From the NCBI RefSeq assembly GCF_900637855.1, contig NZ_LR134440.1:1302001-1366000 (forward strand): a stretch of 64,000 nt of DNA, read 5' to 3'. This stretch comes from Neisseria animaloris. GTDB taxonomy: Bacteria > Pseudomonadota > Gammaproteobacteria > Burkholderiales > Neisseriaceae. The position numbers and the translations under genes were made by a program. The notes under the pieces are model-generated. The model worked only from the letters and a program-made list of their open reading frames with translations, did not search any database and was not told the origin of the DNA. Positions within the stretch are counted from its first letter, which is position 1; the number at the start of each line of letters is the position of its first letter. Of the stretch, positions 25,873-35,106 are shown in pieces.

Positions 25873-27342
25873 TTACCAATAACCCAAAACTTTCCACCAT
25901 ATACCGCCGATAACCACAAACACCAGCAGGTTGACGACGCTCATCACGAAGCCGGCTTTCCACCACTCGCCGAGCGTGGTATAGCCCGAGCCGAAAATCA
26001 CGGGCGACGTGCCGGTGGCGTAGTGGGTAAGCGTCATCATGATGCTGGAGGCGGCCGCCATCAGCAGGGCGAACAGCATGGGCGGTGCGCCCAAGGCGAT
26101 ACCGGCGGCGTAGAAAGCGCCGAGCATGGCGGTGATGTGGGCGGTGGTGCTGGCAAACATATAGTGCGCGTACATATAGGCCAGCAATAACAGTGCCGAT
26201 GCCCCTACCCAGCCCAAACCGAGGTGTTCGATGCTGTTTTCCAATACGCCGGAAAACCATGCAATCAGGCCGAGTTTGTTCAAGAAAGTGGCCATCATCA
26301 CGAGCGCGGCAAACCAGGTTACGGTGTCCCACGCGCTTTTTTCTTTGAGAATGTCGTCCCAAGACAGCACGCCGGAAAGCAGCAGCAGCGAAAGGCCGAT
26401 AAAGGCGGTGGTAGTGGCATCGACTTTCCAACCGCTGCCGAACAGCATGGCAGGCACGCCCGCCCACAAGATCAGCAGCAGCGCGAAAATGCCCAGCATG
26501 ATTTTTTCACCGCGGTTCATCGCTCCCAATTCGTTCAGCCTTTCTTTGGCAAACTGTGCGGCATTCGGCGTTTCTTTGATTTCGGGCGGATAGATGAAAT
26601 AGAGCACCAGCGGCATTAAAAACATCGCCGCCAAACCGGGCAGCAACATGGCCAACGCCCAAGTGCCCCAGCTCAGATGAATGTCGGAATGGGTGGCTTT
26701 GGCGATAATGTCGACTACCAGCGGGTTGGGCGCGGTGGCCGTGATGAACATGGCCGAAGTAATCGGATTGCTGTGATAGTTCACCAGCGCCAGATATTTA
26801 CCGATGCGGCCTTGCGTGCCTTTTTCGGGGTCGGAATCGTAGCTGGAGGCAATCGCTTTCATCACGGGGTGAATGATGCCGCCGCCGCGTGCGGTGTTGC
26901 TCGGCGTAACGGGGGCGAGCAGCAGCTCCGACAAGGCCAGGCTGTAACCGATGCCCAAGGTTTTTTTGCCGAACAGGGAAATAAACAGATAACCGATGCG
27001 CGCGCCCAAACCGGTTTTCAGAATACCGCGCGAAATCATAATGGATACGCCAATCAGCCAAATCAACGGGCTAGCGAAACTGCTCAAGGCATCTTTAATG
27101 GCGTCGACGGGCTTTTCGGCGGTTACGCCGGTAACGGCCACCAACATAACCGCCACCATCGAAAGTGCGCCGATCGGCATGGCTTTGCCGATAATCGCCG
27201 CAATCACGCCGACAAACATCGCCAGCAGATGCCATGCTTGGGGTGTTACACCTTCGGGCACGGGAATAACGAACCAAATCAATAAGGCCAACCCTACTGC
27301 AATGGCAGCGGGTATTGGTTTAAAGCCGAGTTTGCTATCCAT
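25873..27342 (-). CDS. DASS family anion (dicarboxylate/tricarboxylate) transporter
   Basis: 489 residues with about twelve hydrophobic spans. LLAPVTPSNTARGGG and ITATAPNPLV are the paired S-N-T/P-type clamshell motifs of the divalent anion:Na+ symporter family, and TGTSPVIFGSGYT occurs in the second repeat. The likely substrates are dicarboxylates such as 2-oxoglutarate, malate or succinate, or citrate exchange; the sequence does not decide. It looks closest to the SodiT/YflS-like group from memory. Transcribed alone on the minus strand. Confidence 0.87.
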   Translation of the reverse strand: MDSKLGFKPIPAAIAVGLALLIWFVIPVPEGVTPQAWHLLAMFVGVIAAIIGKAMPIGALSMVAVMLVAVTGVTAEKPVDAIKDALSSFASPLIWLIGVSIMISRGILKTGLGARIGYLFISLFGKKTLGIGYSLALSELLLAPVTPSNTARGGGIIHPVMKAIASSYDSDPEKGTQGRIGKYLALVNYHSNPITSAMFITATAPNPLVVDIIAKATHSDIHLSWGTWALAMLLPGLAAMFLMPLVLYFIYPPEIKETPNAAQFAKERLNELGAMNRGEKIMLGIFALLLILWAGVPAMLFGSGWKVDATTTAFIGLSLLLLSGVLSWDDILKEKSAWDTVTWFAALVMMATFLNKLGLIAWFSGVLENSIEHLGLGWVGASALLLLAYMYAHYMFASTTAHITAMLGAFYAAGIALGAPPMLFALLMAAASSIMMTLTHYATGTSPVIFGSGYTTLGEWWKAGFVMSVVNLLVFVVIGGIWWKVLGYW

Positions 27343-27423
27343 ATCGATATCCTTTTAGGTTGGAACGGTAAGCATAACCTGAATATTATGCGCGGCTGTA
27401 AATCCTTGCTTATTCTACCGAAA

Positions 27424-27460
27424 AGGCCGTCTGAAAAGAACTTAATCTTTCAGACGGCCT
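27424..27460 (-). terminator. DUS hairpin after the Nramp-like gene
   Basis: Facing DUS copies with a loop of about 11 bases, 22 bases beyond the stop of the minus-strand Nramp-like gene. Confidence 0.65.
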
Positions 27461-27482
27461 CGGTAACGGATAGTAAATCCGG

Positions 27483-28739
27483 CTAGGCAACCAGCCCGCT
27501 TTGGTTAAGCAAAAACAACACGGCAAAACCGCTCAGATAGAGCAATCCTACCCATGCCAGCCACATCAGCCACGGCTGCAATGCATGTCGTCCCTTGCGC
27601 ACCAAGCTCAGATTCAGCCAGGCAAATACGGGCGTGCTGACAAAAGAGGCGATCATGGCAAATTTCAGCATCGCCAGCACCGCGCCTTTAAAAAACAGCA
27701 CCACACACAACCCGGCAACGGCCGCAAAAACAACCCATACTGCAAAAATACGGTTGGTGCTGCGCTCGCCTTTGAGCAGCAGGCGGAACGATTCCATATT
27801 GGTACGCGAATAACCGTCGAGAACAGTAAGCGTTGTTCCGTACATGCAGGCAAAAGCGATAAAGGTAACCAACCAGTGCGACCACTCTCCGATGGTTGAA
27901 GCATACATATCAATCAGTTGGCCGATATAGGCTGCCCCCGACATTTTCAACTCGATACCCGAACCGTATTGAACCAATGCACCCAATGCCAGAAATACTA
28001 AAGCCAGCAGTGCGGTGCTGATATAGCCGACGTTGAAGTCGAACAATCCGTCTTCATAGCTCACATGCTCAAGTTTGCGTTTGGTGGCGACCCACATCGA
28101 ATTAATAGCCGAAATTTCAATCGGTGCGGGCATCCAGCCCATCAGTGCCACGATAAACGCCAGCGCGCCGAGGTTCCACGGGTTCGGTTCGATGAAACCG
28201 GGCTTCACGGCCGCACCGTTGGAAGCGGCTACCGCCACCGCCGCTACGGTGGTTACCGTTAAACTGATCATGATGATTTTTGAAACCGCGTCCACCGTTC
28301 GGTAGGGGCCGACCAGCAGCAGAACGACCGCCGAGGCCAGCACTGCCGCCGACAGCACGTTTACCGACCAACCGATGGGCAACACGAAACTCAAAATAGC
28401 CGCACACAGCACGCTGACCGCCGCAGTGTTGATGATGGTGGCAAACAGATTCATTAAGAAAAACACCCAAAGGTATATGCGGCCTTTTTCCGCATAACCT
28501 TCCAGCAGACTTTTGCCGGTTTCCAAAGTATATTGTGGCCCGAAACGGAAAAACGGATATTTAAACAGGTTTGCCAAAATAATAATCAACGCAAGTTGCC
28601 AGCCGTAAAGCGCACCTGCCTGTGTAGATGCAATAATGTGCGAGCCGCCTACTGCCGCCGAAGCCATCATGATGCCGGGCCCCATTGCCCGCAGCCGCGT
28701 TCTCCAGCACGAAGCACCGTTTGCAGTGTTGTTTGTCAT
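27483..28739 (-). CDS. Nramp-family-like transporter with non-canonical metal-site motifs
   Basis: 418 residues with about eleven membrane spans in the Nramp order, beginning AMGPGIMMASAAVGGSHII. In canonical Nramp Mn/Fe importers this first span carries DPGN and the sixth span carries MPH; here the corresponding stretches read GGSH and MPAPIEIS, so key metal ligands are missing. Distant Nramp relatives carry other substrates, including Mg2+ or Al3+. I start at 28739 (MTNNTANGAS), preceded by AAAGAG; the frame runs on to 28850 without support. The substrate cannot be inferred. Confidence 0.8.
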   Translation of the reverse strand: MTNNTANGASCWRTRLRAMGPGIMMASAAVGGSHIIASTQAGALYGWQLALIIILANLFKYPFFRFGPQYTLETGKSLLEGYAEKGRIYLWVFFLMNLFATIINTAAVSVLCAAILSFVLPIGWSVNVLSAAVLASAVVLLLVGPYRTVDAVSKIIMISLTVTTVAAVAVAASNGAAVKPGFIEPNPWNLGALAFIVALMGWMPAPIEISAINSMWVATKRKLEHVSYEDGLFDFNVGYISTALLALVFLALGALVQYGSGIELKMSGAAYIGQLIDMYASTIGEWSHWLVTFIAFACMYGTTLTVLDGYSRTNMESFRLLLKGERSTNRIFAVWVVFAAVAGLCVVLFFKGAVLAMLKFAMIASFVSTPVFAWLNLSLVRKGRHALQPWLMWLAWVGLLYLSGFAVLFLLNQSGLVA

Positions 28740-28888
28740 TACGTAAATCTCTTTCTGTTTTTTCATTTTGAGGAAAGCTGCCGCAAAGTGGGCGGCAAAC
28801 CATAAGCGTGTGATTATACTGTCATTACAAACTGTTACAATCCGTATCATACAGGCTTAATCACCATAAGCAGGTATTTTTATGCTAT

Positions 28889-28924
28889 AAGGCCGTCTGA
28901 AAAAGCAATGTTTCAGACGGCCTT
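28889..28924. repeat. DUS inverted pair between divergent genes
   Basis: AAGGCCGTCTGAAAA and its complement lie upstream of both the Nramp-like gene and the thioredoxin gene, so a terminator role is unlikely. Confidence 0.6.
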
Positions 28925-28945
28925 AAAAAATTAAAGGATAGATAA

Positions 28946-29455
28946 ATGCGGAAAAAAGCAAAATATTGGTTCAAACAAATTCTTCAAACCGCCGTTATTT
29001 TGTTGTTGGTCTCACTGGCGGTCGACTGGTGGCGCAAACCCGAACAGCCTGCCGGTTTTACCGACGAACAGGTGCACACGCTTTCCGGCCGGCAGTTCAC
29101 TTTAACCGAACTGAGCCGCAACCGCACCGTGGTGGTTTATTTTTGGGGGAGCTGGTGCGGTGTCTGCAAATACACCTCCCCCGTTATCGACCGCCTGCAT
29201 CGGGCGGGCGTGCCGGTATTGGGGGTAGCCATGCAGTCCGGCTCTCCCGAACAGGTGCAAAAGTATATGAGGAGCCAGGGATTGGACTTTGAAACGGTGA
29301 ACGACCCGAAAGGGCAAACGGCTCGGGAATGGCAGGTGGCCGTTACACCGACGGTAGTTGTGATGAAAAACGGCAAAACGGTGCATAACACCACGGGATT
29401 AAGCAGTTATTGGGGTTTGCGCAGCCGTGTCTGGTTGGCCGATCGGCTGTATTGA
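28946..29455 (+). CDS. Periplasmic protein disulfide oxidoreductase (ScsD/DsbE-like)
   Basis: 169 residues. An N-terminal membrane anchor (about residues 12-27) is followed by a thioredoxin domain with VVYFWGSWCGVCKYTSP (C-G-V-C active site) and the cis-proline loop VAVTPTVVV. The SWCGVC form is typical of the ScsD/suppressor-of-copper-sensitivity group. It would act in the periplasm on disulfides; partners such as ScsB are not present here. AAAGGATAG upstream provides the ribosome site. It differs from the TlpA-like protein at 9160 in its active site and loop. Confidence 0.85.
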   Translation: MRKKAKYWFKQILQTAVILLLVSLAVDWWRKPEQPAGFTDEQVHTLSGRQFTLTELSRNRTVVVYFWGSWCGVCKYTSPVIDRLHRAGVPVLGVAMQSGSPEQVQKYMRSQGLDFETVNDPKGQTAREWQVAVTPTVVVMKNGKTVHNTTGLSSYWGLRSRVWLADRLY

Positions 29456-29462
29456 TAATATG

Positions 29463-29503
29463 TTTTCAGACGGCCTCCCGTCGTCAAACAGGCCGTCTGA
29501 AAA
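29463..29503. terminator. Outward-facing DUS pair between convergent genes
   Basis: TTTTCAGACGGCCT followed by AGGCCGTCTGAAAA with 13 bases between. The arms can pair, but the order is reversed compared with most pairs in the window. Confidence 0.5.
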
Positions 29504-29519
29504 ACCGATGCGGCGCAAA

Positions 29520-29828
29520 TCACATCACCGTATAGTGGTTGCCGCAAGCCCCTTTGCGGATTTTGGTAATAATCCCCCGACTCGAACAAACCATACAACT
29601 GTTGCTGAAAGTTTGCCGGTAAGTACGGCCGCCGACTTCGATCGTGGCGCAAACGGGTTCGTATTGCATCGTGCAAATCCGCTGTTTGCAACGGTTGTCT
29701 TGAAGCGGAAAATCCAGCTCGGATTTGGGTTGTTTCAACAGCGGTGAACGGGGGCGGGATTCGGCGGCAACGCTGCCGGCGGCAGCCAGGCACAGTATGC
29801 ACAATAACGCGGAAAATGCGGCTTTCAT
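29520..29828 (-). CDS. Secreted Kazal-like cysteine-rich protein
   Basis: 102 residues. A clear signal peptide (MKAAFSALLCILCLAAAGSVAAE) targets it out of the cytoplasm. The mature part has six cysteines in a Kazal-like arrangement: CKQRICTMQYEPVCA, then GGRTYRQTFSNSCMVC and a final C in KGAC. The order C-C-EPVC..Y...SNSC..C...C is that of Kazal-type serine protease inhibitor domains. A periplasmic or surface protease inhibitor is the family expectation; bacterial members are little studied. It stands alone, convergent with the thioredoxin gene. Confidence 0.68.
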   Translation of the reverse strand: MKAAFSALLCILCLAAAGSVAAESRPRSPLLKQPKSELDFPLQDNRCKQRICTMQYEPVCATIEVGGRTYRQTFSNSCMVCSSRGIITKIRKGACGNHYTVM

Positions 29829-29858
29829 GGATATGCTTATTACAAAAACATATTGATA

Positions 29859-30077
29859 TTATTTAGATTTTAATAAGGCTGCTAAAGTTCCTGCTGATTG
29901 CGGTAGGCATGCATCAAACTGCCCGCAAACGGTGTCCGTACCCCCGCTTTCAAGCCGCTGTTTTTCAGATGGCGGTTGGTCCAAGTTACAGGTCGTCAAA
30001 AGGCTGCACCGGCCGTTCGCTTCGTAAAACACATCGTGATCACCGTAGCCGTAGCATGAGAAAACCGGAACGGGTCA
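29859..30077 (-). pseudogene. Cys-rich open frame without a start codon, possible gene remnant
   Basis: The minus strand is open from just after a TGA near 30078 to a TAA at 29859, about 70 codons including FSCYGYGDHDVFYEANGRC and GTDTVCGQFDACLP. It has no ATG; a GTG occurs inside. Cysteine content resembles the Kazal-like protein immediately downstream, but no family is recognised. The rest of the gap to 30442 holds no gene I can support, only the presumed adhP promoter region. Confidence 0.3.
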
Positions 30078-30442
30078 GTTGTTTTAAAGAGTACAACGCT
30101 GTCAAAGCCGCCGATACAGTGAAACCTTTAAACGGGAAAGAAAACAATTTCCCAACATAAAAGCAGACACCGGAATAATTGAACGCAGCTGCTAAAAGTA
30201 TAAACGGATTCCCTCTGCCCGAAGAGTGGAGCCGGAATAGATTTCCTATCGTTATAACATATCAAAATCTTTTAATTTCAATAGGTTATAAATAAAAATG
30301 ATTTTACTTAATAGCAAAATCGGCGCATACTGGTACTTAGGTACAGCCGGAGTGGTCTCAGAAAAATGACTGCGTAAAGCAAATACCCAGCGTACTTCGG
30401 TCAGCCTTTTCCCATATCAAACCAGTTTAGAGGAGAAGCATC

Positions 30443-31480
30443 ATGAAAATGAAAGCAGCAGTTGTTACACCCGACAGCAACGGCAATGTAGACATTATCG
30501 AACGCGAAATCCGCCCGCTTGAAAACGGCGAAGCCTTGGTAGAAGTGGAATATTGCGGCGTGTGCCATACCGATTTGCATGTTGCTGCCGGCGATTTCGG
30601 CAAAAAACCCGGCCGCGTCCTCGGTCATGAAGGCATCGGTATCGTGAAAGAAACCGCTGCGGGCGTAACCAAACTCAAACCCGGCGACCGTGTGAGCATC
30701 GCATGGCTGTTTAAAAGTTGCGGTTCGTGCGAATACTGCGTTACCGGCCGCGAAACCCTTTGCCGCTCGGTAGTGAATGCCGGCTACACCGCTGACGGCG
30801 CAATGGCAACCTACTGTATTGTCGATGCCGACTACGCCGTCAAAGTGCCCGACGGATTAGACCCCGCCCAAGCCAGCAGCATTACCTGTGCGGGCGTAAC
30901 CACTTATAAAGCGATTAAAGTTTCCGGCATCCAACCCGGCCAATGGATTGCCATGTACGGTGCCGGCGGCTTGGGCAACCTTGCCGTGCAATACGCGAAA
31001 AAAGTATTCGGCGCCCATGTGATCGCCATCGACATCAACGACAACAAACTGGCTTTGGCAAAAGAAGTCGGAGCCGATTTAACCGTCAACCCCGTCAAAG
31101 AAGACGCGGCCAAATTTATTCAGGAAAAAACCGGCGGAGCGCATGCCGCCGTGGTTACTGCCGTATCCCGTGCCGCTTTCAATTCGGCGGTTGATGCCGT
31201 GCGCGCGGGCGGCCGCGTGGTGGCGGTCGGGCTGCCGTCTGAAACAATGGATTTGTCGATTCCCCGCATCGTGCTCGACGGCATCGAAGTGGTCGGTTCG
31301 CTGGTCGGCACCCGCAAAGATTTGGAAGAAGCCTTCCAATTCGGCGCGGAAGGCATCGTAGTGCCGGTGGTGCAAACGCGAACCCTCGACGAAACCAACG
31401 ATATTTTCCAAGAAATGCGCGACGGCAAAATCCAAGGGCGTATGGTTATCGATATGAAAAAAAGCTGCGGCTGCCATTAA
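30443..31480 (+). CDS. adhP: Zinc-dependent alcohol dehydrogenase AdhP
   Basis: 345 residues of the medium-chain dehydrogenase family. Catalytic zinc ligands are in [18 protein letters not shown] (Cys and Asp/His set) and the structural zinc site is CGSCEYC...C. The NAD-binding fold starts at [14 protein letters not shown]. It interconverts primary alcohols and aldehydes in the cytoplasm. The ending KKSCGCH has extra cysteines and a histidine that are not part of the usual fold and may be strain-typical. AGAGGAGAAGC just upstream is a strong ribosome site. Confidence 0.93.
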   Translation: MKMKAAVVTPDSNGNVDIIEREIRPLENGEALVEVEYCGVCHTDLHVAAGDFGKKPGRVLGHEGIGIVKETAAGVTKLKPGDRVSIAWLFKSCGSCEYCVTGRETLCRSVVNAGYTADGAMATYCIVDADYAVKVPDGLDPAQASSITCAGVTTYKAIKVSGIQPGQWIAMYGAGGLGNLAVQYAKKVFGAHVIAIDINDNKLALAKEVGADLTVNPVKEDAAKFIQEKTGGAHAAVVTAVSRAAFNSAVDAVRAGGRVVAVGLPSETMDLSIPRIVLDGIEVVGSLVGTRKDLEEAFQFGAEGIVVPVVQTRTLDETNDIFQEMRDGKIQGRMVIDMKKSCGCH

Positions 31481-31525
31481 CGGCGGATAATAACCGGACA
31501 ATATCGTGATAAATAGCGGTAGAAA

Positions 31526-31558
31526 GCCTGCCTGACAATGATTCGGGCAGGCTTTTTT
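31526..31558 (+). terminator. Intrinsic terminator of adhP
   Basis: GCCTGCC and GGCAGGC form a 7-bp GC-rich stem with a 13-base loop, followed by TTTTTT. It contains no DUS, unlike most terminators here. Confidence 0.85.
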
Positions 31559-31639
31559 ATAGTAAGACTCATTCGGTTTGACGCACAAGCCGCCACAATC
31601 GGAATCCATACGGTACGCCAAACCCCGATACTTACGGCA

Positions 31640-32095
31640 GCCGAATACCCAGAGTTGGTCGGTTACTGCACGCGGCAGCGCAAAACGGCAGGTTTTATTC
31701 GGGCCGGCCACTTGGCAAACCTGCAAATCTCCCGCAATGCTTTGCAAAGCGGCAGCCTGATTAATATCCAGCTTGCTGTGCACACAAAGCAGAACGGACG
31801 GCCTCTCCTACCGATACTGTGCCGCCAACACCGCCTACCTGCCCAACTCGATACTGCAGATATGTACCCGCAAAGTATCACCCGGCTTCTCCCCTTCGAT
31901 AAACACCGAGCCGGTAGCCGGATTGATGCGGTTCCAATCTAAACTGTTTAACGTATCGTCGGCACTTCGGATTTGGTCGGCAAAACAATCGCAGGTTTCA
32001 AACCGCACGCGACTGCCATCCGCCACCCGCAGCACAGGCGGATGCTCGGGCGATATGGCAAAAACCACTTGATTTGACGGAACAATCGGCATCAT
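31640..32095 (-). pseudogene. Acetamidase/formamidase family gene, internally deleted
   Basis: The minus strand from 32095 reads MPIVPSNQVVFAISPEHPPVL, VRFETCDCFADQI and INPATGSVFIEGEKPGDTL, the N-terminal 80 residues of an acetamidase/formamidase, stopping at 31835. In another frame, from about 31800 to 31645, LDINQAAALQSIAGDLQVCQ and TCRFALP match the C-terminus of the same family. About 150 residues between them are missing. Family members are 300 residues or longer, so the gene is dead. A degenerate DUS (GGCCGTCCG) lies near the junction at 31800. Confidence 0.75.
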
Positions 32096-32154
32096 CGCAC
32101 ACCTCGTGGCAGATAATGTTTATCAGATTGATTTTTAAGTATTATAACGTGTTG

Positions 32155-32210
32155 GCATTCATAAAGAGGCCGTCTGAAAATAGGTTTTCAGACGGCCTCT
32201 TTATGAATGC
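32155..32210 (-). terminator. Long DUS hairpin after fbpC
   Basis: Perfect inverted repeat with two 26-base arms and a 4-base loop (TAGG). The DUS forms only the inner half; the outer part GCATTCATAAAG is also exactly paired. It lies 10 bases beyond the fbpC stop. Confidence 0.8.
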
Positions 32211-32219
32211 GTATCCAGC

Positions 32220-33257
32220 TCACACGCCAAACGCAATCAAGTGTTCCAAATCCATGCGGATACCGATGCGGCTGCCGACGGGGTGGTCGTGGTGGGCGGG
32301 CACTTGGGCGGCAACGGTTTCGCCGCTGTCGAGCTTGAGCGTGTAGATGAAATAGCTGCCTTTGAAATCCTTATCCAGCACTTCGGCGGTAATCGGGCTG
32401 GCGTGGTCGTGCACGATATCGTCGGGGCGGATAAGTACGTCCACTTCGCTGCAACATTGGCAGGCAAACGGCACGGTGCCGCAAAACTCGCCGACGGCCA
32501 GTTGTACGCAAGCCGAGCTTTTAACCTTGCCGCGCAGCATTACGCCGGTGCCGATAAAGCGGGCGGTGTAAGTGTCGGCAGGCTCATGGTAGAGCTTGTA
32601 GGGCGTATCCCATTGTTTCAGACGGCCTTCGTGCATGATGCCGATTTTGTCGGCCATGGCAAACGCTTCCTGCTGGTCGTGCGTGACCAGAATCGCGCTG
32701 GTGTTTTCGCGTTTCAGCAGTTGGCGCACTTCTTTCGACAGGCGTGCGCGCAAGTCGGCATCCAGGTTGGAAAACGGCTCGTCGAGCAAAATCAGCTCGG
32801 GCTTGGGTGCAAGGGCACGCGCAAGGGCTACGCGCTGTTGTTGGCCGCCTGAAAGCTGATGGGGATAACGGCTGCCGTAGTCGGGCAAGCCGATTAATTC
32901 GAGCAGCTCGCCCACCCGCGCATGGCGTTCGGCGGCGGGCTGTTTACTGATGCCGAACGCGATATTCTGGGCGACGGTAAGATGCGGAAACAGCGCGTAA
33001 TCCTGAAACACCATACCGATGCGGCGCAGGTGCGGCGGCATGGATGTGAGGCCGTCTGAAAGCGTGGTGCCGCTCAACACGATCTTGCCGCTTTCGGGCT
33101 GTTCAAACCCTGCAATCGAGCGCAGCGCGGTGGTTTTGCCGCAGCCCGAATGCCCGAGCAGGCAGGCGATTTCGCCTTGTTCCAATGCAAAACCGAAATC
33201 CTGCAACACGGGTTTGCCGTCGAACGAAAGATTAATTTGGGAAACTTCTAAAATCAT
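32220..33257 (-). CDS. fbpC: Ferric iron ABC transporter ATPase FbpC
   Basis: 345 residues. Walker [10 protein letters not shown], signature [15 protein letters not shown] and Walker [13 protein letters not shown] are all present, followed by a C-terminal TOBE-type regulatory domain. It powers Fe3+ import through FbpB from periplasmic FbpA. The start [14 protein letters not shown] at 33257 overlaps the fbpB stop by 4 bases (ATGA), so the two are coupled. A longer frame to 33392 runs into fbpB and is rejected. An internal DUS is translated as SDGL. Confidence 0.92.
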   Translation of the reverse strand: MILEVSQINLSFDGKPVLQDFGFALEQGEIACLLGHSGCGKTTALRSIAGFEQPESGKIVLSGTTLSDGLTSMPPHLRRIGMVFQDYALFPHLTVAQNIAFGISKQPAAERHARVGELLELIGLPDYGSRYPHQLSGGQQQRVALARALAPKPELILLDEPFSNLDADLRARLSKEVRQLLKRENTSAILVTHDQQEAFAMADKIGIMHEGRLKQWDTPYKLYHEPADTYTARFIGTGVMLRGKVKSSACVQLAVGEFCGTVPFACQCCSEVDVLIRPDDIVHDHASPITAEVLDKDFKGSYFIYTLKLDSGETVAAQVPAHHDHPVGSRIGIRMDLEHLIAFGV

Positions 33258-34867
33258 GTGTTTTGCTCCGTGCGCGAAAACAGGATAACGGGCAGCAAGC
33301 CAGTTAAAACGATAAGCAGGGCGGGCAGCGCGGCATTGGCAAACTGCCCTTCGATGGTGAAAGCGTACACCCGCACGGCGAGCGTATCCCAATCATAGGG
33401 GCGCGTCATCAGCGTAATCGGCATTTCTTTCATCACATCCACAAACGCCATCAGCACCGCCGTGCCGATTGCACCTTTCAGCAACGGCAGATACACGCGC
33501 CGCAACACGCCGCCGCCGGTGCAGCCGAGCGAACGCGCCGCTTCGGCCTGCGAAGGGCTGATGCGCTCCAGCCCCGCCTCCACCGCCGCGTAACCGACGG
33601 CAAGAAAGCGGATGAGATACGCTGCCAACATTACTGCCAACGTGCCTTTCAAAATGCCGGTAGTGCCTTCGGGCAAATTTAAGTGTTCAATCAAAATATT
33701 GTCGAACCACGCCACCGGCACGAACACCCCTACTGCCAACACCGTGCCCGGAATGCCGTAACCCAGCGTAGCAATGCGTGCGGCAACGGCGGCGAAACGG
33801 CTTTTATCCGCACGCTTGGCCAAAGCCAGCAACAAAGCGACGACGGCAACCAATACGGCGGCGGCAAAGCTGGCGGCAAAAGAATGCCATGCGTGCAGCC
33901 ACAGCGAAGTGTTGAAACCGTCGTTCCAAGTTTCGTGCGCCCATACGATCAGTTGCACCAGCGGAATAACAAACGCAAACAGCAAAATCAAGCTGCAATA
34001 AGCCGTTGCAAACCACTTGAGGCCGTCTGAAAGCGGTTTGCGGCGGTGTTGCTGCGCCTTGCCCGACTGATTGAAACGGCGGTTGCCGCGGCTGAGCTGT
34101 TCCAAAGCCAGCAACACAAACACCAGCGTAATCAACAAAGCGGCGAGCTGTTTGGCCGTTTCCAGCGAATAAAAATCAAACCATGCCTGATAAATCGCCG
34201 TGGTAAACGTGTCGTAGCCGAACACCGATACCGTGCCGAAATCCGCCAGCACTTCCATCAAAGCCAAAATCACGCCGCCGCCGATCCACGGCCGTGCCAT
34301 CGGCAGAGCCAGCTTGAAAAACGCCCGCCGCGGCGACAAACCCAACGACGCGCCCGCTTCCAGCGCACGCTGCCCCATGCTGCCGAAAGCATTTCGCGCC
34401 AACAGGTACACATACGGATAAAACGTCAGGCTCATCACCACCGCCAAACCGAAACCGTTACGCACATCGGGCAAAAACTGCTCAATGCCGTAGCGTTCGC
34501 GTATCAGCGTATTCAGCGGGCCGGTGTAGTCAAACAAACCGAGCTGGGTAAACGCGAGCACATAAGCCGGCACCGCCAGCGGCAGCATCAATGCCCAAAA
34601 GAAAAAACGCCGCAGCGGAAAATCATACATCGCGGTGAGCCACGCGCAGGAAGTGCCCAAAACCGCTACGCCCGAGCCGACACCCAACACCAGAAACAGC
34701 GTGTTTTTCAGCAGCTCGGGTAATTGGTATTCGAGCAGAAACGACCAAATTTCGGCATCAAACTCACCCAATGCCGCCACGATAACGGCCAGCGGTATCA
34801 ACACCAGCACAATACAGGCCGTCAGCCACAGGCGCGGCAATAACAGTTTGGATACAGACAGCTTCAT
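33254..34867 (-). CDS. fbpB: Ferric iron ABC transporter permease FbpB
   Basis: 537 residues with two fused permease halves, each with a binding-protein-dependent transport (EAA-type) loop: EAGASLGLSPRRAFFKLALP in the first and EAARSLGCTGGGVLRRVYLP in the second. This doubled form is typical of FbpB/SfuB iron permeases in the inner membrane. I start at ATG 34867; a GTG at 34885 lies within a DUS-like GTGCCGTCTGAA. It forms an operon with fbpC and is divergent from fbpA. Confidence 0.9.
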   Translation of the reverse strand: MKLSVSKLLLPRLWLTACIVLVLIPLAVIVAALGEFDAEIWSFLLEYQLPELLKNTLFLVLGVGSGVAVLGTSCAWLTAMYDFPLRRFFFWALMLPLAVPAYVLAFTQLGLFDYTGPLNTLIRERYGIEQFLPDVRNGFGLAVVMSLTFYPYVYLLARNAFGSMGQRALEAGASLGLSPRRAFFKLALPMARPWIGGGVILALMEVLADFGTVSVFGYDTFTTAIYQAWFDFYSLETAKQLAALLITLVFVLLALEQLSRGNRRFNQSGKAQQHRRKPLSDGLKWFATAYCSLILLFAFVIPLVQLIVWAHETWNDGFNTSLWLHAWHSFAASFAAAVLVAVVALLLALAKRADKSRFAAVAARIATLGYGIPGTVLAVGVFVPVAWFDNILIEHLNLPEGTTGILKGTLAVMLAAYLIRFLAVGYAAVEAGLERISPSQAEAARSLGCTGGGVLRRVYLPLLKGAIGTAVLMAFVDVMKEMPITLMTRPYDWDTLAVRVYAFTIEGQFANAALPALLIVLTGLLPVILFSRTEQNT

Positions 34868-34956
34868 AAATTTTTCAGACGGCACTCGAATTGAAACAGA
34901 GCGCTATTATCGGTTTAGCAGAAGAAGAATGCAAATCACATCACCTTGTTTTGGTT

Positions 34957-34975
34957 AATAATGATAATTTATATT
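34957..34975. promoter_or_regulatory. Fur-box-like operator between fbpB and fbpA
   Basis: AATAATGATAATTTATATT contains the 11-mer ATAATGATAAT and matches about 14 of 19 positions of the Fur consensus GATAATGATAATCATTATC. It sits between the divergent fbpBC and fbpA, where Fe-Fur could repress both. Confidence 0.6.
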
Positions 34976-35106
34976 GTTCCTGATTGGATTGTTCTTTAAA
35001 ATAACAGCCGTACGGCAAACCTGCTCAACCGGCCCGCCTAAAAACATACTGATTCAACCGGTTAGAAACAGTTTGCCACCATCCCATTTTCCCGAAAGGA
35101 TCAAAC

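Noticed and set aside
26677..27285. 202-codon plus-strand frame across the DASS transporter
   Set aside because: Antisense to a clear membrane transporter; no motif.
29909..30160. 83-codon plus-strand frame upstream of adhP
   Set aside because: Basic, low-information sequence without ribosome site; the minus strand of the same stretch reads more like protein.
34046..34723. 225-codon plus-strand frame across fbpB
   Set aside because: Antisense to the fbpB permease; Gln/Arg-rich shadow composition.
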